Assembly: GCA_963972255.1 (NCBI GenBank) | Contig: CAXATO010000001.1 | Span: forward strand, 310,001 to 374,000 | Origin: UBA1479 sp002706405 | GTDB taxonomy: Bacteria > Pseudomonadota > Alphaproteobacteria > Rhodospirillales > Casp-alpha2 | Direction: 5' to 3' | DNA: 64,000 nt | In this document: positions 16,548 to 24,558 of the stretch, one piece after another | Layout: each line of letters begins with the position of its first letter | Numbering within the stretch: the stretch's first letter is position 1 | Translations under genes and position numbers: made by a program | Notes under the pieces: model-generated | Databases searched by the model: none | Seen by the model: the letters and a program-made list of their open reading frames with translations, nothing else | What the model was told of the DNA's origin: nothing

Positions 16548-17429
16548 ATGGCAAATAACGCCGAATCATCGACCGAAATCCCGTCCACGGAGGCCCTGGC
16601 CCCCCTCATGGAGGACCTGCGCCGGGACGACCGCGACCGTTATTTGACGGCGCTTCTGGCGCCGCCGGCGGCCCGCGAAGGCTTGATGGCGCTCTATGGC
16701 TTCAACCTGGAAATCGCCCGCGTGCGGGAAACCGTGTCCGAGGAATTGATCGGCCGCATGCGTCTGCAGTGGTGGCGCGACCGCCTGGACGATATTTACG
16801 CGGGCACGCCGCCCAAGCATCCCGTGGCCGAGCCGCTTGCCTGGGCGGTGGCCCGGTTCACCGTGCCCCGGGACGTATTGGAAGACCTGATCACCGCCCG
16901 CGAAGACGATCTGGCGGCCGAACCGCCGGCGGACCTCGCGGCGCTCGAGGTTTATGCCCGGCGCACGGCCGCCCCCGTGGTCTCTCTGGCGCTGCGTGTG
17001 CTGGGGCAGGACAACGGCCCGGCGGCGGCGGCGGCGGCGGACGTCGCTCTGGCCCAGGCGTTGACGGGCACTTTGCGGGCCGTGCCTTTTCATCTGCGGT
17101 CCGGGCTGGTGCGCCTGCCGGACGACCTGTGCCGGACGGCGGGCCTCGACCTGGACCGCCTGCGTGATCGCGGCCCGTCCGGGCAGGAAGCGGCGCTGTC
17201 CGCCGTTGTCGCGCAAATTGCCGATCGGGCACGGGACGCGCTTGCGGCCGCGCGCCGCCACCGGGTGCCGCGCAAGGCCTTGCCGGCGCTGCTGCCGGCA
17301 CGCCTGGCCGCGCGGGACCTGAAACGCCTGGAACGGGCCGGATACGATCCTTTCGCGGGATCGGTCGTGCGGATCGACGGTCTGCGCCCGCTGGTCCTGC
17401 TGATGGCCCGCCTCGGCGGGGCCTATTAA
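16548..17429 (+). CDS. Squalene/phytoene-synthase-like protein (NDUFAF6 type)
   Basis: 293-residue member of the trans-isoprenyl-diphosphate-synthase fold. Helical segments ALYGFNLEIARVRETVSE and RMRLQWWRDRLDDIYAG align with the family, but the second aspartate-rich motif of true synthases is replaced by LTGTLRAVPFHLRSGLVRLPDDL, the pattern seen in NDUFAF6 and its bacterial homologues. A role in terpenoid synthesis is therefore unlikely; the eukaryotic relative assists complex I assembly. The start MANNAESS follows GGGAGAG. It is convergent with trmFO. Confidence 0.85.
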   Translation: MANNAESSTEIPSTEALAPLMEDLRRDDRDRYLTALLAPPAAREGLMALYGFNLEIARVRETVSEELIGRMRLQWWRDRLDDIYAGTPPKHPVAEPLAWAVARFTVPRDVLEDLITAREDDLAAEPPADLAALEVYARRTAAPVVSLALRVLGQDNGPAAAAAADVALAQALTGTLRAVPFHLRSGLVRLPDDLCRTAGLDLDRLRDRGPSGQEAALSAVVAQIADRARDALAAARRHRVPRKALPALLPARLAARDLKRLERAGYDPFAGSVVRIDGLRPLVLLMARLGGAY

Positions 17430-17447
17430 GTCACTAAAGAGGTGGGA

Positions 17448-18839
17448 TTACTCGGCGGCTTCCCGGGCGCCGCTGATCCAGGCGGCCAGATCGGTCAAGG
17501 CCCGCTCCGACAGCAGCAGCTTACGGTCGCGGCCGCGCGGGCGCTGCTTTTTCGGCAGATCGTCGGTGGGAAGCGGCGGGAACAGGCCGAAATTGGCGTT
17601 CATGGGTTGGAAGGTATCGGCGGCCGCGCCCCCGGTGATGTGGTTCAGCAGGGCACCGATGGACGTTGTGGCCGGCGGCAGGGCCGGGGCCTGGTCGAGG
17701 TGCTCGGCGGCGGCGAAACGCCCGGCCAGCAATCCGATGCCGGCACTTTCCACATAGCCTTCGCAGCCCGTGATCTGCCCGGCGAAGCGCAGGCGCGGCT
17801 GGGATTTCAGCCGGAGCGCGGGGTCCAGCAGCCGAGGGCTGTTGATGAAGGTGTTGCGGTGGATGCCGCCCAGGCGGGCGAATTCGGCGTTTTCCAGGCC
17901 CGGAATGGTGCGGAACACGCGAATCTGTTCGCCGTAGGTCAGCTTGGTCTGGAACCCGACCATGTTGTAGAGCGTGCCGAGCGCATTGTCCTGGCGCAGT
18001 TGAACCACGGCGGCCAGGCGCGTCTCCGGCGCGTTCGGGTTGGTTAGGCCGACGGGCTTCATGGGCCCGAAGGACAGGGTCTTGGGGCCCCGTTCGGCCA
18101 TGACCTCGATCGGCAGGCAGCCCTCGAAATAGGGCGTGCCTTTTTCCCAGTCCTTGAAATCGTGCTTTTCGGCGGTCAGCAGGGCGTCGATGAAGCTTTC
18201 GTACTGGTCCCGGTTCATCGGCAGGTTGATATAGTCCTTGCCGTCGCCCCCGGGGCCCGGTTTGTCGTAGCGGCTTTGAAACCAGGCGACGTCGAAGTTG
18301 ATCGAGTCCTTGTGCACGATGGGTGCGATGGCGTCGAAGAAGGCGAGCTGGTCCTGGCCGGTCAAGTCGCAGATCGCCTGGGACAGGCCCGGCGAGGTGA
18401 GGGGGCCGGTGGCGATGATGACGCTCGACCAGTCCTCCGGCGGCAGGCCGTCGATTTCGCCGCGCTCGATGGTGACAAGCGGTTCGGCTTCCAGCGCCTC
18501 GGTCACGGCGGCGGCAAAGCCGTCGCGGTCGACCGCGAGCGCGGACCCCGCCGGGACGCGGTGGCGGTCCGCCATCTGGATGATGAGCGAGCCGAGCCGG
18601 CGCATTTCCTCATGCAGCAGGCCGACGGCGTTGGTCTCATGATCGTCGGACCGGAACGAGTTGGAGCAGACCAGTTCGGCCAGGTCCTGGGTTTTGTGGG
18701 CGTCCGTCGCGCGTTCCGGACGCATTTCGTGCAGGACCACGGAGACGCCGGCGCGCGCAAGCTGCCAAGCGGCTTCCGAGCCGGCCAATCCGCCGCCGAT
18801 CACATGGACCGGGGCGCCGTTTGTGGGGGATGTCGTCAT
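17448..18839 (-). CDS. trmFO: Folate/FAD-dependent tRNA (uracil-54-C5)-methyltransferase TrmFO
   Basis: Makes ribothymidine 54 in tRNA using methylenetetrahydrofolate and FADH2; 463 residues. The dinucleotide-binding motif VIGGGLAGSEAAWQLA is at the N-terminus. Conserved cysteines occur in ELVCSNSFRSDD (Cys58) and YFEGCLPIEVMAERG, both regions used in catalysis by characterised TrmFO. The ATG at 18839 is preferred over 18878, whose 13 extra residues are not conserved-looking. Stands alone, divergent from the pentapeptide gene. Confidence 0.95.
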   Translation of the reverse strand: MTTSPTNGAPVHVIGGGLAGSEAAWQLARAGVSVVLHEMRPERATDAHKTQDLAELVCSNSFRSDDHETNAVGLLHEEMRRLGSLIIQMADRHRVPAGSALAVDRDGFAAAVTEALEAEPLVTIERGEIDGLPPEDWSSVIIATGPLTSPGLSQAICDLTGQDQLAFFDAIAPIVHKDSINFDVAWFQSRYDKPGPGGDGKDYINLPMNRDQYESFIDALLTAEKHDFKDWEKGTPYFEGCLPIEVMAERGPKTLSFGPMKPVGLTNPNAPETRLAAVVQLRQDNALGTLYNMVGFQTKLTYGEQIRVFRTIPGLENAEFARLGGIHRNTFINSPRLLDPALRLKSQPRLRFAGQITGCEGYVESAGIGLLAGRFAAAEHLDQAPALPPATTSIGALLNHITGGAAADTFQPMNANFGLFPPLPTDDLPKKQRPRGRDRKLLLSERALTDLAAWISGAREAAE

Positions 18840-18978
18840 GGCCTCTAGATAGACGTAAAAGGCGGTAGGAGCAATCATGGCGATGTGCCAATGTTACCCT
18901 GCCGTGACGGACGTTTACCCTTCGTTTATCATGGGCTTTCTATAGTTCCCGGTCCGGTGGGGCGCGGACCGACGTGCT

Positions 18979-19005
18979 GGACCAAGGGAGGCCGGACCAA
19001 GGGAG
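18979..19005 (+). repeat. Tandem 12-bp direct repeat carrying a duplicated ribosome-binding motif
   Basis: GGACCAAGGGAG occurs at 18979-18990 and 18994-19005, a 15-base period, directly ahead of the pentapeptide-repeat gene. Each copy holds an AAGGGAG Shine-Dalgarno-like core; the second is 11 bases before ATG 19017. Confidence 0.6.
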
Positions 19006-19016
19006 TAGGAGTGCCT

Positions 19017-20402
19017 ATGTCGTTGCAGAAGTCGCGGGATTTCGGCGACCACGCGTGGAAGAAGCTGTCGCAGCAGGAACTTGACGTGATTCTCGACAAG
19101 CACATGCTGTTCGCCAACGGCCGGACCGGTGGCGAACGGGCGACGCTGTCCATGCACGACCTTAGCTATCTGGACCTGTCGGGGCGCAATTTGGCGCGCA
19201 TCGAATGCGCCGGTACGTTGTTCTGTCACTGCGACCTGTCGGACAGCAATCTGGAGGGCGCCGTCCTGTTTGCCGCCGACATGCGGTTCACCAAGCTGAA
19301 ACGCACGGTTCTGGACAAGGCCGATATCCGGGGCGCCTGCCTGGCGGGGTCGGACCTGGAAGGCGCGTCGCTGATCGATGCCGACATGCGTGACGGCATT
19401 CTGTTGAAGCCGCAAAAGGGCGGCGGCGATCTGATCCAGGTCGTCCACGAGGACGCCACCGGGGGCCTGGAAAAGGCGAACCTGCGGGGCGCCAATATGA
19501 CCGGCGCCAAGGTTTCCGATTCCATGATCGTGCAGACCGACATGACGGACTGTATCCTGCGCCACGCCAAGTTCATCCGCACCAACCTGTCGTTGTCGAA
19601 CCTGACCGGCTGCGATCTGGAGGGCGCCGATTTCACCGATGCCAACCTGTCCGGTGCGATTTTCCATGGCGCGGTGTTCAACAACACCAATCTGTCGAAC
19701 GCCGACCTGTCGGGCGCCGATCTGGTCGGGGCGATCTTCGACAACATGGACCTGACCAAGGTCAATCTCGATGTCGCCTACCTGGCCAAGCGCATCGAGG
19801 ACATGGACATCAGCCTGCAGGAAGCGATCCTGATGCATGCGCGTTGGGTTGATTCAAACGGCTCCGAAGGTCAGCGCGCGGTGTTTTCCAAGACCGATCT
19901 GACGGACAAGGACTTGTCCGGCGTCAACTTGGCGGCATCCGATTTTTCCTTCGCGATCTTGCAGCGGACCGATTTCTCGCGCTCCGAACTGCTGATGGCC
20001 GATCTGTCCTTCGCCGATCTGCGCAAGGCCAATCTGGCGCGCTCGGACCTGCGGGGCGCCAAGCTGAGCCGCGCCAACCTGGCCGAAGCCAATATGGTCG
20101 GCGCCTTGCTGGGCGAGATCGTCATATCCACCAAGGCGCAGGGCGGCAAGGTGCGGGCCAATCTTGATCACGCCATGCTGCGTGACGCGCAGTTGAACGG
20201 CGCCGACCTACGCAACGCGGACCTGGAAGCCGCCGACTTGCGCGGCGCCGATCTACGGGATGCCGACCTGCGCGGCGCCAGCCTGCTGGATGCGGACCTG
20301 ACCGAAGCCGACCTGCGCGGCGCCAATCTGTCCGGCGCCGACAAGCGGGGGGCCGTGGGCCTGCCTTCGGATATGGCCCGTGACGACGACGTTATCGATT
20401 GA
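19017..20402 (+). CDS. Pentapeptide-repeat protein (461 aa)
   Basis: Cytoplasmic protein dominated by A(D/N)LXX pentapeptide repeats, which form a right-handed quadrilateral beta-helix. Two long repeat blocks are seen, roughly residues 45-265 and 300-455, separated by a non-repeat stretch around residues 265-300 and another insertion near 390-400. The N-terminal 40 residues (MSLQKSRDFGDHAW onward) are not repeats and contain a helical segment resembling a PilZ- or regulator-independent cap. No signal peptide. Function unknown; members of this fold include gyrase-protecting Qnr/MfpA proteins, but the family is too diverse for that inference. GTG 19011 is an alternative start. Confidence 0.85.
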   Translation: MSLQKSRDFGDHAWKKLSQQELDVILDKHMLFANGRTGGERATLSMHDLSYLDLSGRNLARIECAGTLFCHCDLSDSNLEGAVLFAADMRFTKLKRTVLDKADIRGACLAGSDLEGASLIDADMRDGILLKPQKGGGDLIQVVHEDATGGLEKANLRGANMTGAKVSDSMIVQTDMTDCILRHAKFIRTNLSLSNLTGCDLEGADFTDANLSGAIFHGAVFNNTNLSNADLSGADLVGAIFDNMDLTKVNLDVAYLAKRIEDMDISLQEAILMHARWVDSNGSEGQRAVFSKTDLTDKDLSGVNLAASDFSFAILQRTDFSRSELLMADLSFADLRKANLARSDLRGAKLSRANLAEANMVGALLGEIVISTKAQGGKVRANLDHAMLRDAQLNGADLRNADLEAADLRGADLRDADLRGASLLDADLTEADLRGANLSGADKRGAVGLPSDMARDDDVID

Positions 20403-20435
20403 TCCCCTCACGCCAAGGCCGTAGAACCCATCCCC

Positions 20436-20879
20436 ATGGACTTTTCAAACATTCAGTTCGATCAACGCACGGTCATGAGCTTTCTGCTCATCGCCGTCGC
20501 TTTCTATGTCGGCCGCCAGCTTCCGCGATGGATGTCGGGGGTGCCATATGTGAAGCCGGACGTGGCCAAGGCGCAGCTTGACCAGGATCCGGACACCCTG
20601 GTGATCGACGTGCGCTCGCCCAGCCAGTTCAAGGGCAAGGACGGGCACATCAAGGATGCGCTTAATCTGCCGCTGATCGACCTGATGGGCCGCATCAAGC
20701 AGATCAAGGCCGACCTTGCCGAATACGCGCAAACGCCGGTGCTGGTGGTGTGCAAGAGCGATCAGATTTCGGCCCGCGCTGCACGAATTCTGCGCAAGAA
20801 CGGCCTCGCCAAGGTTGCTGTCCTGCACGGTGGACTCAAGGCCTGGAAGAAGGCCGGACAGCCGGTGGTGACCGACTGA
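20436..20879 (+). CDS. Membrane-anchored rhodanese-domain protein
   Basis: 147 residues: one N-terminal membrane helix (about 13-27, MSFLLIAVAFYVG) and a single rhodanese domain. The active-site loop is CKSDQIS with catalytic Cys106, and the preceding VIDVRSPSQF and following LHGGLKAWKKAG motifs are typical. Single-domain rhodaneses move sulfane sulfur; orientation of the domain depends on the anchor. It follows the pentapeptide gene by 33 bases and may share its transcript. Confidence 0.9.
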   Translation: MDFSNIQFDQRTVMSFLLIAVAFYVGRQLPRWMSGVPYVKPDVAKAQLDQDPDTLVIDVRSPSQFKGKDGHIKDALNLPLIDLMGRIKQIKADLAEYAQTPVLVVCKSDQISARAARILRKNGLAKVAVLHGGLKAWKKAGQPVVTD

Positions 20880-20970
20880 TGCGCCGGGCGTTTGGCATCG
20901 CGGACAATTGACCCTGCCCAAGCCCCTGTGACACCCTGTGCGTCCTTCAGCCATTGACGGACAAACCACC

Positions 20971-21798
20971 ATGACCTCCCATTCCGACGTTGCGGTTCTT
21001 GCCGAACAGGTGCCCGATGGGGCGCTGTTGGCGTTGCCGCCCGATTACAGCTTCGTTCCCATGGCGTTGATCCGTGCGTTGATCCGTCGCGGGATCAAGG
21101 ATCTGCATGTGCTCGCGGTGCCGATTTCGGGCATGGCGGCGGATCTGCTGATCGGTGCGGGCTGCGTGCGGCTGATGGAAGCGGCGGCGGTGAGCCTGGG
21201 CGAGGCCGGTCTGGCGCCGTGCTTCACCCGCGCCGCGCAGGACGGCAGCCTGAAGATGCGCGACAGCACCTGTCCCGCCATCCACACGGCATTGCAGGCG
21301 TCGGAAAAGGGCGTGCCGTTCATGCCGCTGGGCGGGATCATCGGCTCCGATATCGTCAAGTTCCGTGACGACTGGAAAGTGGTCGACGACCCCTTGGGGG
21401 CGGGCAACGGCCGGATCCTTCTGGTGCCGGCGATCAAGCCGGATGTGGCGTTGGTCCATGCGCCGCTCGCTGACAAATTCGGCAACGTCTGGATCGGCAA
21501 GCGCCACGAGTTGTTCACCATCGCCCATGCGGCGAAGACGACGCTTGCGACCTATGAGGACATCCACGATGGCGACCTGACCGCCGATCCTGTCCTGGCG
21601 GCCGGCACCATCCCCGCCATGTACATCGGCGCCATGGCTCAGGCCAAGGAAGGGGCCAAGCCCCTGGGTCTCGCGGGATGCTATCCCATCGACATGGACC
21701 ACATCCGTGCCTATGCCAAGGAAGCGCGCAGCCAGGAAGGATTCGACGCCTATCTGAAGCGCGAAGTGCTGGGCCGTCAGGCGGAGGCCGCATCGTGA
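20971..21798 (+). CDS. Family I CoA-transferase alpha subunit (GctA/IpdA-like)
   Basis: 275 residues of the NagB/RpiA/CoA-transferase fold. Features include the N-terminal DGALLALPPDYSFVPMALIRALIRRG segment, the VPFMPLGGIIGSDIV region and KPDVALVHAPLADKFGNVWIG. It is partnered by the overlapping beta gene. The family includes glutaconate and 3-oxoacid CoA-transferases and the hydrolase-like IpdAB of steroid breakdown; the substrate cannot be told from sequence alone. ATG 20971 is used; 20938 is a possible upstream start. Confidence 0.85.
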   Translation: MTSHSDVAVLAEQVPDGALLALPPDYSFVPMALIRALIRRGIKDLHVLAVPISGMAADLLIGAGCVRLMEAAAVSLGEAGLAPCFTRAAQDGSLKMRDSTCPAIHTALQASEKGVPFMPLGGIIGSDIVKFRDDWKVVDDPLGAGNGRILLVPAIKPDVALVHAPLADKFGNVWIGKRHELFTIAHAAKTTLATYEDIHDGDLTADPVLAAGTIPAMYIGAMAQAKEGAKPLGLAGCYPIDMDHIRAYAKEARSQEGFDAYLKREVLGRQAEAAS

Positions 21799-22544
21799 GC
21801 GACGCCTATTCATCTGAAGAATTCCTGATCTCCGTCATCACCGGCCTGCTGCCGGAGCGTGGCAACGGCGCGATCGGCGCGGCGTCGCCTATTCCCGGTG
21901 CGGCGGCCTTGTTGCAGCGCGAATTGACCGGTGGCGCCTTTCGCGTGTCGCTGATCCACGGCATCACCAACAATCCGTTCACGGACGGCGGGCGCGAACT
22001 GTTCGATGCGGCCGGGCAGGGACGCATCGACGTGTTCTTCCTGGGCGGTGTGCAGATCGACGGCCAAGCCAACCTGAATTTGGTCGGTACGGGCGAATAC
22101 CCGGCGCTCGACCGCCGGTTCCCGGGGTCGTTCGGATCGGCCTATATGTATTTCACCGTGCCCCGGGTGATCCTGTTCCGCCCGGAACATTCGCGCCGGG
22201 TGTTCGTCGACAAGGTCGATTTCATCAGTGCCCCCGGCGTCAGCCCGCCTGACGTCGATCGCCCCGGCGGCCCGCACGCCCTGGTCACGGAACTTTGCGT
22301 CATGGGGTTCGATCGGGAGCGGGCGCGGTTCCGCCTGGACAGCGTCCATCCGGGCCACAGCGTCGAGGAAGTGCGCGACAACACGGGGTTTGATTTTGAC
22401 GTGCCGGACAGCGTGCCGACCACGCCGGAACCGGACCCGGCCCAATTGGAAATCCTGCGCACCAAGATCGGCCGTGAGGTCGCCGGGACCTACCCGGACT
22501 TTGCGGAACGGGTGCTGGGATACCAGGTCCCGGCCTCGGCCTGA
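21795..22544 (+). CDS. Family I CoA-transferase beta subunit (GctB/IpdB-like)
   Basis: 249 residues, starting at GTG 21795 inside the alpha-subunit stop (GTGA overlap), so the two are translationally coupled. Recognisable from DVFFLGGVQIDGQANLNLVGTGEYPALDRRFPGSFG and the VTELCVMGFD region near the C-terminus. I do not see the EXGXXG catalytic motif of classical beta subunits near the expected position, which recalls IpdB-like proteins. A hairpin follows the stop. Confidence 0.83.
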   Translation: MSDAYSSEEFLISVITGLLPERGNGAIGAASPIPGAAALLQRELTGGAFRVSLIHGITNNPFTDGGRELFDAAGQGRIDVFFLGGVQIDGQANLNLVGTGEYPALDRRFPGSFGSAYMYFTVPRVILFRPEHSRRVFVDKVDFISAPGVSPPDVDRPGGPHALVTELCVMGFDRERARFRLDSVHPGHSVEEVRDNTGFDFDVPDSVPTTPEPDPAQLEILRTKIGREVAGTYPDFAERVLGYQVPASA

Positions 22545-22579
22545 GGCTGGCCAGAAGCCACCTTGATTACCTGATTCCG

Positions 22580-22612
22580 CGACAGATGGCCCGGGAGGCA
22601 GGCCGTCTGTCG
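22580..22612 (+). terminator. Stem-loop after the CoA-transferase pair
   Basis: CGACAGATGGCC (22580-22591) pairs with GGCCGTCTGTCG (22601-22612), 12 bp with one G-T wobble and a 9-base loop, 36 bases after the stop. The downstream T-run is weak. Confidence 0.45.
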
Positions 22613-22766
22613 TCGGTATTTGGTGCCGTGAAGGCCCAGAATACCTGCCTTTTCAAGGGTTAACGGCTAATCCGTGGCCGAAAACTCTATCGTATTTATT
22701 TTTGCTCTTTTCTGTGCCATATTTTAGGCGCTGACAGAACGTCGCAATTCAGAGCGGAGAAACGCT

Positions 22767-23069
22767 ATGATTGATCAAGCTTCAAATCTTGCGTCATTTC
22801 CTTTGACGCTTGCGAAACAGGTTTCTCAGAGTACCGAGAATCTGCTTCAACAAACTCGACAAGAGGTCGAGGAAGCTGTCGAGAGTGGTTTCCGTTCTGA
22901 GGAACGGCAATCACTCGAAGAATCGACCTCTCCTTCGGCGGCCACTCAGCCGTCTCAGGACAGCAACTCCTCTGGTGAAGACCGCGGACAAGACCCCGCG
23001 AACACGCCTACCGACGGCGGCAGTAATGCCGGCGGCGCCAGGGGCAATGTCGTCAACGATGTTGCCTGA
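22767..23069 (+). CDS. Small hypothetical protein, helical then disordered (100 aa)
   Basis: MIDQASNLASFPLTLAK leads into a Gln/Glu-rich amphipathic helix (about residues 18-50), then a Ser/Asp/Gly/Asn-rich disordered tail ending RGNVVNDVA. A GGAG ribosome site lies 8 bases upstream, and the upstream 100 bases are AT-rich with promoter-like TATTTATT. Composition is lower in GC than the flanks. No membrane segment. Two hairpins follow. No family recognised; the short C-terminal RGxxVNxxA ending resembles tails seen on small alphaproteobacterial proteins of unknown role. Confidence 0.6.
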   Translation: MIDQASNLASFPLTLAKQVSQSTENLLQQTRQEVEEAVESGFRSEERQSLEESTSPSAATQPSQDSNSSGEDRGQDPANTPTDGGSNAGGARGNVVNDVA

Positions 23070-23108
23070 CACTCTTGCTCCCCCATTGTTTGGGGGGGGT
23101 GGCAAATC

Positions 23109-23126
23109 ACTGCCCCTCGGGGCAGT
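23109..23126 (+). terminator. Hairpin downstream of the 100-aa hypothetical gene
   Basis: ACTGCCC (23109-23115), loop CTCG, GGGCAGT (23120-23126), a perfect 7-bp stem. A stronger stem-loop follows within 40 bases, so this may be the first of a tandem pair. Confidence 0.4.
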
Positions 23127-23164
23127 CTTGTCTCAACCCTTGGAGACGTTCTGAAGGCACGGCT

Positions 23165-23201
23165 GAGCTCCCCCGGTAACCCCGGGGGGGCTCTTTCGTT
23201 T
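23165..23201 (+). terminator. Strong stem-loop with T-run
   Basis: GAGCTCCCCCGG (23165-23176) pairs with CCGGGGGGGCTC (23182-23193), 12 bp with one T-G wobble, followed by TTTCGTTTT. Typical intrinsic terminator for the 22767 gene. Confidence 0.65.
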
Positions 23202-23261
23202 TCGGCGCCCCCGCCCGCATTCATCCCGGCATTTCGGGTTCGGCGATGGCCATCTCAGATG

Positions 23262-23289
23262 TTTCACCAGATGAAATGAAGTTTCATTT
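23262..23289. promoter_or_regulatory. Overlapping palindromes upstream of the acyl-CoA dehydrogenase operon
   Basis: Three alternating half-sites are present: TTTCA (23262-23266), TGAAA (23272-23276) and TTTCA (23283-23286 region). The best unit is AAATGAA-GT-TTCATTT (23274-23289), a perfect 7-2-7 palindrome 95 bases before the GTG start. It resembles an operator for a dimeric repressor; no regulator gene is adjacent. Confidence 0.4.
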
Positions 23290-23383
23290 ACTTCCATCTC
23301 GGCGCTGTGCACTTTGCCGTGCCTTCTCGGTCCCAGGCTATGCGACCCGGACCCAAGGCTAACACCGGCAAAGGAGACACACC

Positions 23384-24544
23384 GTGGACTTTCGACTGAC
23401 CGACGATCAGCGCCAGCTGCAGGAAGCCGCCCGGGCATTCGCCCAAGGCGAAATGCGCGACATCGCCCGCGGGCTGGAACAGGAAGACAAGGCGCTGTCC
23501 GCCGCCGATATCAAGCGCTACGCGGAGATGGGCTTTCTCGGCGTCAACGTGTCTGAAGACCTGGGCGGTCTGGGGCTGGGTAACCTTGAAGCCCTGATCG
23601 TGCTGGAAGAGTTCGCCAAGGTTTCGCCGGCGGTCGCCTTTCCCATCTTCGAAAGCTCCGTCGGCCCCGTGCGCGCGGTCGAACACTTCGCGAATGCCGA
23701 TCTCGCCAAGCAGATCGTGCCCAAGGTCTGCGCCGGCGAAATGGTCGTCGCCGTGGCCATGTCAGAGCCCGAGGCCGGCTCGGCCCTGACCGACCTGAAG
23801 ACCCGGGGCGAAATCAAGGGCGGCAAGATCGTCCTTAACGGCCAGAAGCGCTGGTGTTCGGGCGGCGGCCATGCGGATGCCTATGTCGTCTACTGCAAGC
23901 TGTCCGACGCGCCGGGCGCCAAGGGCATCGGTGCCGTGCTGGTGGAGAAGGGGACCAAAGGCCTCAGCTTCGGGGCACGCGAGCGGCTCATGGGGTTCCG
24001 CGGCGTGCCGTCGGCCGACATTTTCTTCGACAACGTCGAGGTTCCGGAAGAGAACCTGATCGTCCCCGCCGGCGGCTTCAAGCAGCTGATGGAAGCCTTC
24101 GACCTGGAACGGTGCGGCAACGCCACCATGTGCCTGGGCATCGCCCAGTCGGCCCTGGACGAAGCGCTTGCCTATGTTCAGGAGCGCAAACAGTTCGGCA
24201 AGCCGCTGGTCGAATTCCAGGCCGTGCAGATGAAGCTGGCGGAAATGGCCCTGCGCTGCGAAGCCTCGCGCCTGCTGATCTGGCGTGCTGCGCAGAACGC
24301 CGCCGACGGCCTGCCGTCGATCCTCGACTCGTCCCTGGCCAAATGCTTCGCCAACGAAATGGTGCGCGACGTCACGGGGGCGGCCATGCAGGTGATGGGG
24401 GCCTACGGCTATTCCAAGGAATTCGATATGGAACGGCGTATGCGCGACGGTTGGGGCTGGGGCATCGCCGGTGGCGCCATCGACATCCAGAAGGTCAACA
24501 TCGCCGCGGCCCTGGTCGGCCGTCGCTTCGATCAACGGCGCTAG
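23384..24544 (+). CDS. Acyl-CoA dehydrogenase family protein
   Basis: FAD-dependent dehydrogenase of 386 residues. The FAD/substrate signature VAVAMSEPEAGSALTDLKT is near residue 125 and the C-terminal helical bundle is complete. The catalytic glutamate usually found in the C-terminal YEGT loop is absent (IAGGAIDIQ), but Glu242 in FDLERCGNATM matches the helix-G position used by isovaleryl-CoA and long-chain dehydrogenases. GTG start at 23384 with AAGGAG 10 bases upstream. It is followed 14 bases later by a CaiB-type CoA-transferase, so a CoA-activated acid is likely the substrate. Confidence 0.9.
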   Translation: MDFRLTDDQRQLQEAARAFAQGEMRDIARGLEQEDKALSAADIKRYAEMGFLGVNVSEDLGGLGLGNLEALIVLEEFAKVSPAVAFPIFESSVGPVRAVEHFANADLAKQIVPKVCAGEMVVAVAMSEPEAGSALTDLKTRGEIKGGKIVLNGQKRWCSGGGHADAYVVYCKLSDAPGAKGIGAVLVEKGTKGLSFGARERLMGFRGVPSADIFFDNVEVPEENLIVPAGGFKQLMEAFDLERCGNATMCLGIAQSALDEALAYVQERKQFGKPLVEFQAVQMKLAEMALRCEASRLLIWRAAQNAADGLPSILDSSLAKCFANEMVRDVTGAAMQVMGAYGYSKEFDMERRMRDGWGWGIAGGAIDIQKVNIAAALVGRRFDQRR

Positions 24545-24558
24545 GGGAGGACGGAGTC

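Noticed and set aside
19017..20402. Pentapeptide protein as a quinolone-resistance (Qnr) gene
   Set aside because: Length, domain split and context do not match Qnr; the repeat alone is not evidence of gyrase protection.
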